This document shows, in pieces, positions 6,530 through 6,822 of a DNA stretch of 6,822 nucleotides; positions within the stretch are counted from its first letter, which is position 1; each line of letters starts with the position of its first letter. The notes below the pieces were generated by a model. It was given only the letters and a program-made list of their open reading frames with translations. It had not been told where the DNA came from and did no database searches. Position numbers and translations under genes: made by a program. The stretch spans positions 1 to 6,822 of the forward strand of contig DAOVZA010000115.1 of NCBI GenBank assembly GCA_030635405.1. Direction: 5' to 3'. This stretch comes from Desulfocapsa sp. (GTDB lineage Bacteria > Desulfobacterota > Desulfobulbia > Desulfobulbales > Desulfocapsaceae).

Positions 6530-6822
6530 ATGCACGCTCGAACCCGAATAAAAATGTGTGGCATGACAAGAGAGAAGGATGTCGAAGCTGGTGTTAATGC
6601 CGGGTTTGACGCTCTAGGCTTTATTTTTTACGAAAAAAGTCCTCGAAATGTATTTCCTGATTTTGTACGTGCAATAATTTCAAAGGTTCCGCCTTTTGTT
6701 GACTGTGTCGGCGTTTTTGTTGACCGTGACAGAAGAGAAGTGGAAGAGATAATCGAATACTGCGGTCTTTCACATGCGCAACTTCATGGTAAGGAAGATC
6801 CTAAATATTGTGAACGGATAGA
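6530..6822 (+). CDS. trpF: Phosphoribosylanthranilate isomerase, 3' truncated
   Basis: The first 97 or so codons of an enzyme that performs the Amadori rearrangement of PRA to CdRP; the frame is open to the window edge. The translation shows RIKMCGMTREKD (6-17), with the catalytic Cys at residue 10, then the GFIFYEKSPRNV block (31-42), VGVFVDRD (59-66) and QLHG near residue 84, all in the PRAI order. About half of a typical 200-residue TrpF is present. It begins 9 bp after the trpC stop with a good Shine-Dalgarno. trpB and trpA are expected downstream but cannot be seen. Confidence 0.96.
   Translation, partial: MHARTRIKMCGMTREKDVEAGVNAGFDALGFIFYEKSPRNVFPDFVRAIISKVPPFVDCVGVFVDRDRREVEEIIEYCGLSHAQLHGKEDPKYCERI

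Overview
The window is an AT-rich stretch of bacterial chromosome. It carries the 3' end of a sigma-54 activator gene, a convergent gene for a cyclic-nucleotide-binding-like signalling protein, rpsT (ribosomal protein S20), and most of a tryptophan biosynthesis operon. The likely source is a Gram-negative anaerobe of the Desulfobacterota (the former Deltaproteobacteria, sulfate-reducer type). This is an inference from three things: the NtrC-type activator, a protein joining a Cys-containing N-terminal module to a CNB and a PATAN (DUF4388) domain, and the unfused trp genes. No 16S or other decisive marker is present.

Layout. Positions 1-740 (+) hold the C-terminal part of an NtrC-family activator: the GAFTGA loop onward, the rest of the AAA+ domain and a Fis-type helix-turn-helix. 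Positions 756-1856 (-) run convergently, with only 15 bp between the stop codons, and encode a 366-residue protein with a Cys cluster, a CNB domain lacking the usual phosphate-binding Arg, and a PATAN domain. Positions 1857-2125 are a divergent, AT-rich control region with candidate promoters for both sides, a cluster of CATGC/GCATG sites, and a leader of possible alternative hairpins before rpsT. rpsT (2126-2398, +) starts with GTG. It is followed by a 10-bp dyad and then a very strong intrinsic terminator (14-bp perfect stem, 4-nt loop, T8).

From 2568 to the right edge the genes are trpE, trpG, trpD, trpC and a truncated trpF, all on the + strand and tightly packed: 2 bp between E and G, a 4-bp ATGA overlap between G and D, 40 bp between D and C, and 9 bp between C and F. 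Together they encode chorismate to anthranilate (TrpE/TrpG), then phosphoribosyl-anthranilate (TrpD), its isomerisation (TrpF) and ring closure to indole-3-glycerol phosphate (TrpC). Tryptophan synthase (trpB, trpA) is expected just beyond the window. All five are single-function proteins, unlike the trpGD and trpCF fusions of enteric bacteria.

Most of the window is conventional. The parts most worth a second look are the N-terminal Cys module and degenerate CNB pocket of the 756-1856 protein, and the symmetric CATGC/GCATG sites over its presumed promoter. No mobile element, CRISPR array, tRNA or rRNA gene was seen.
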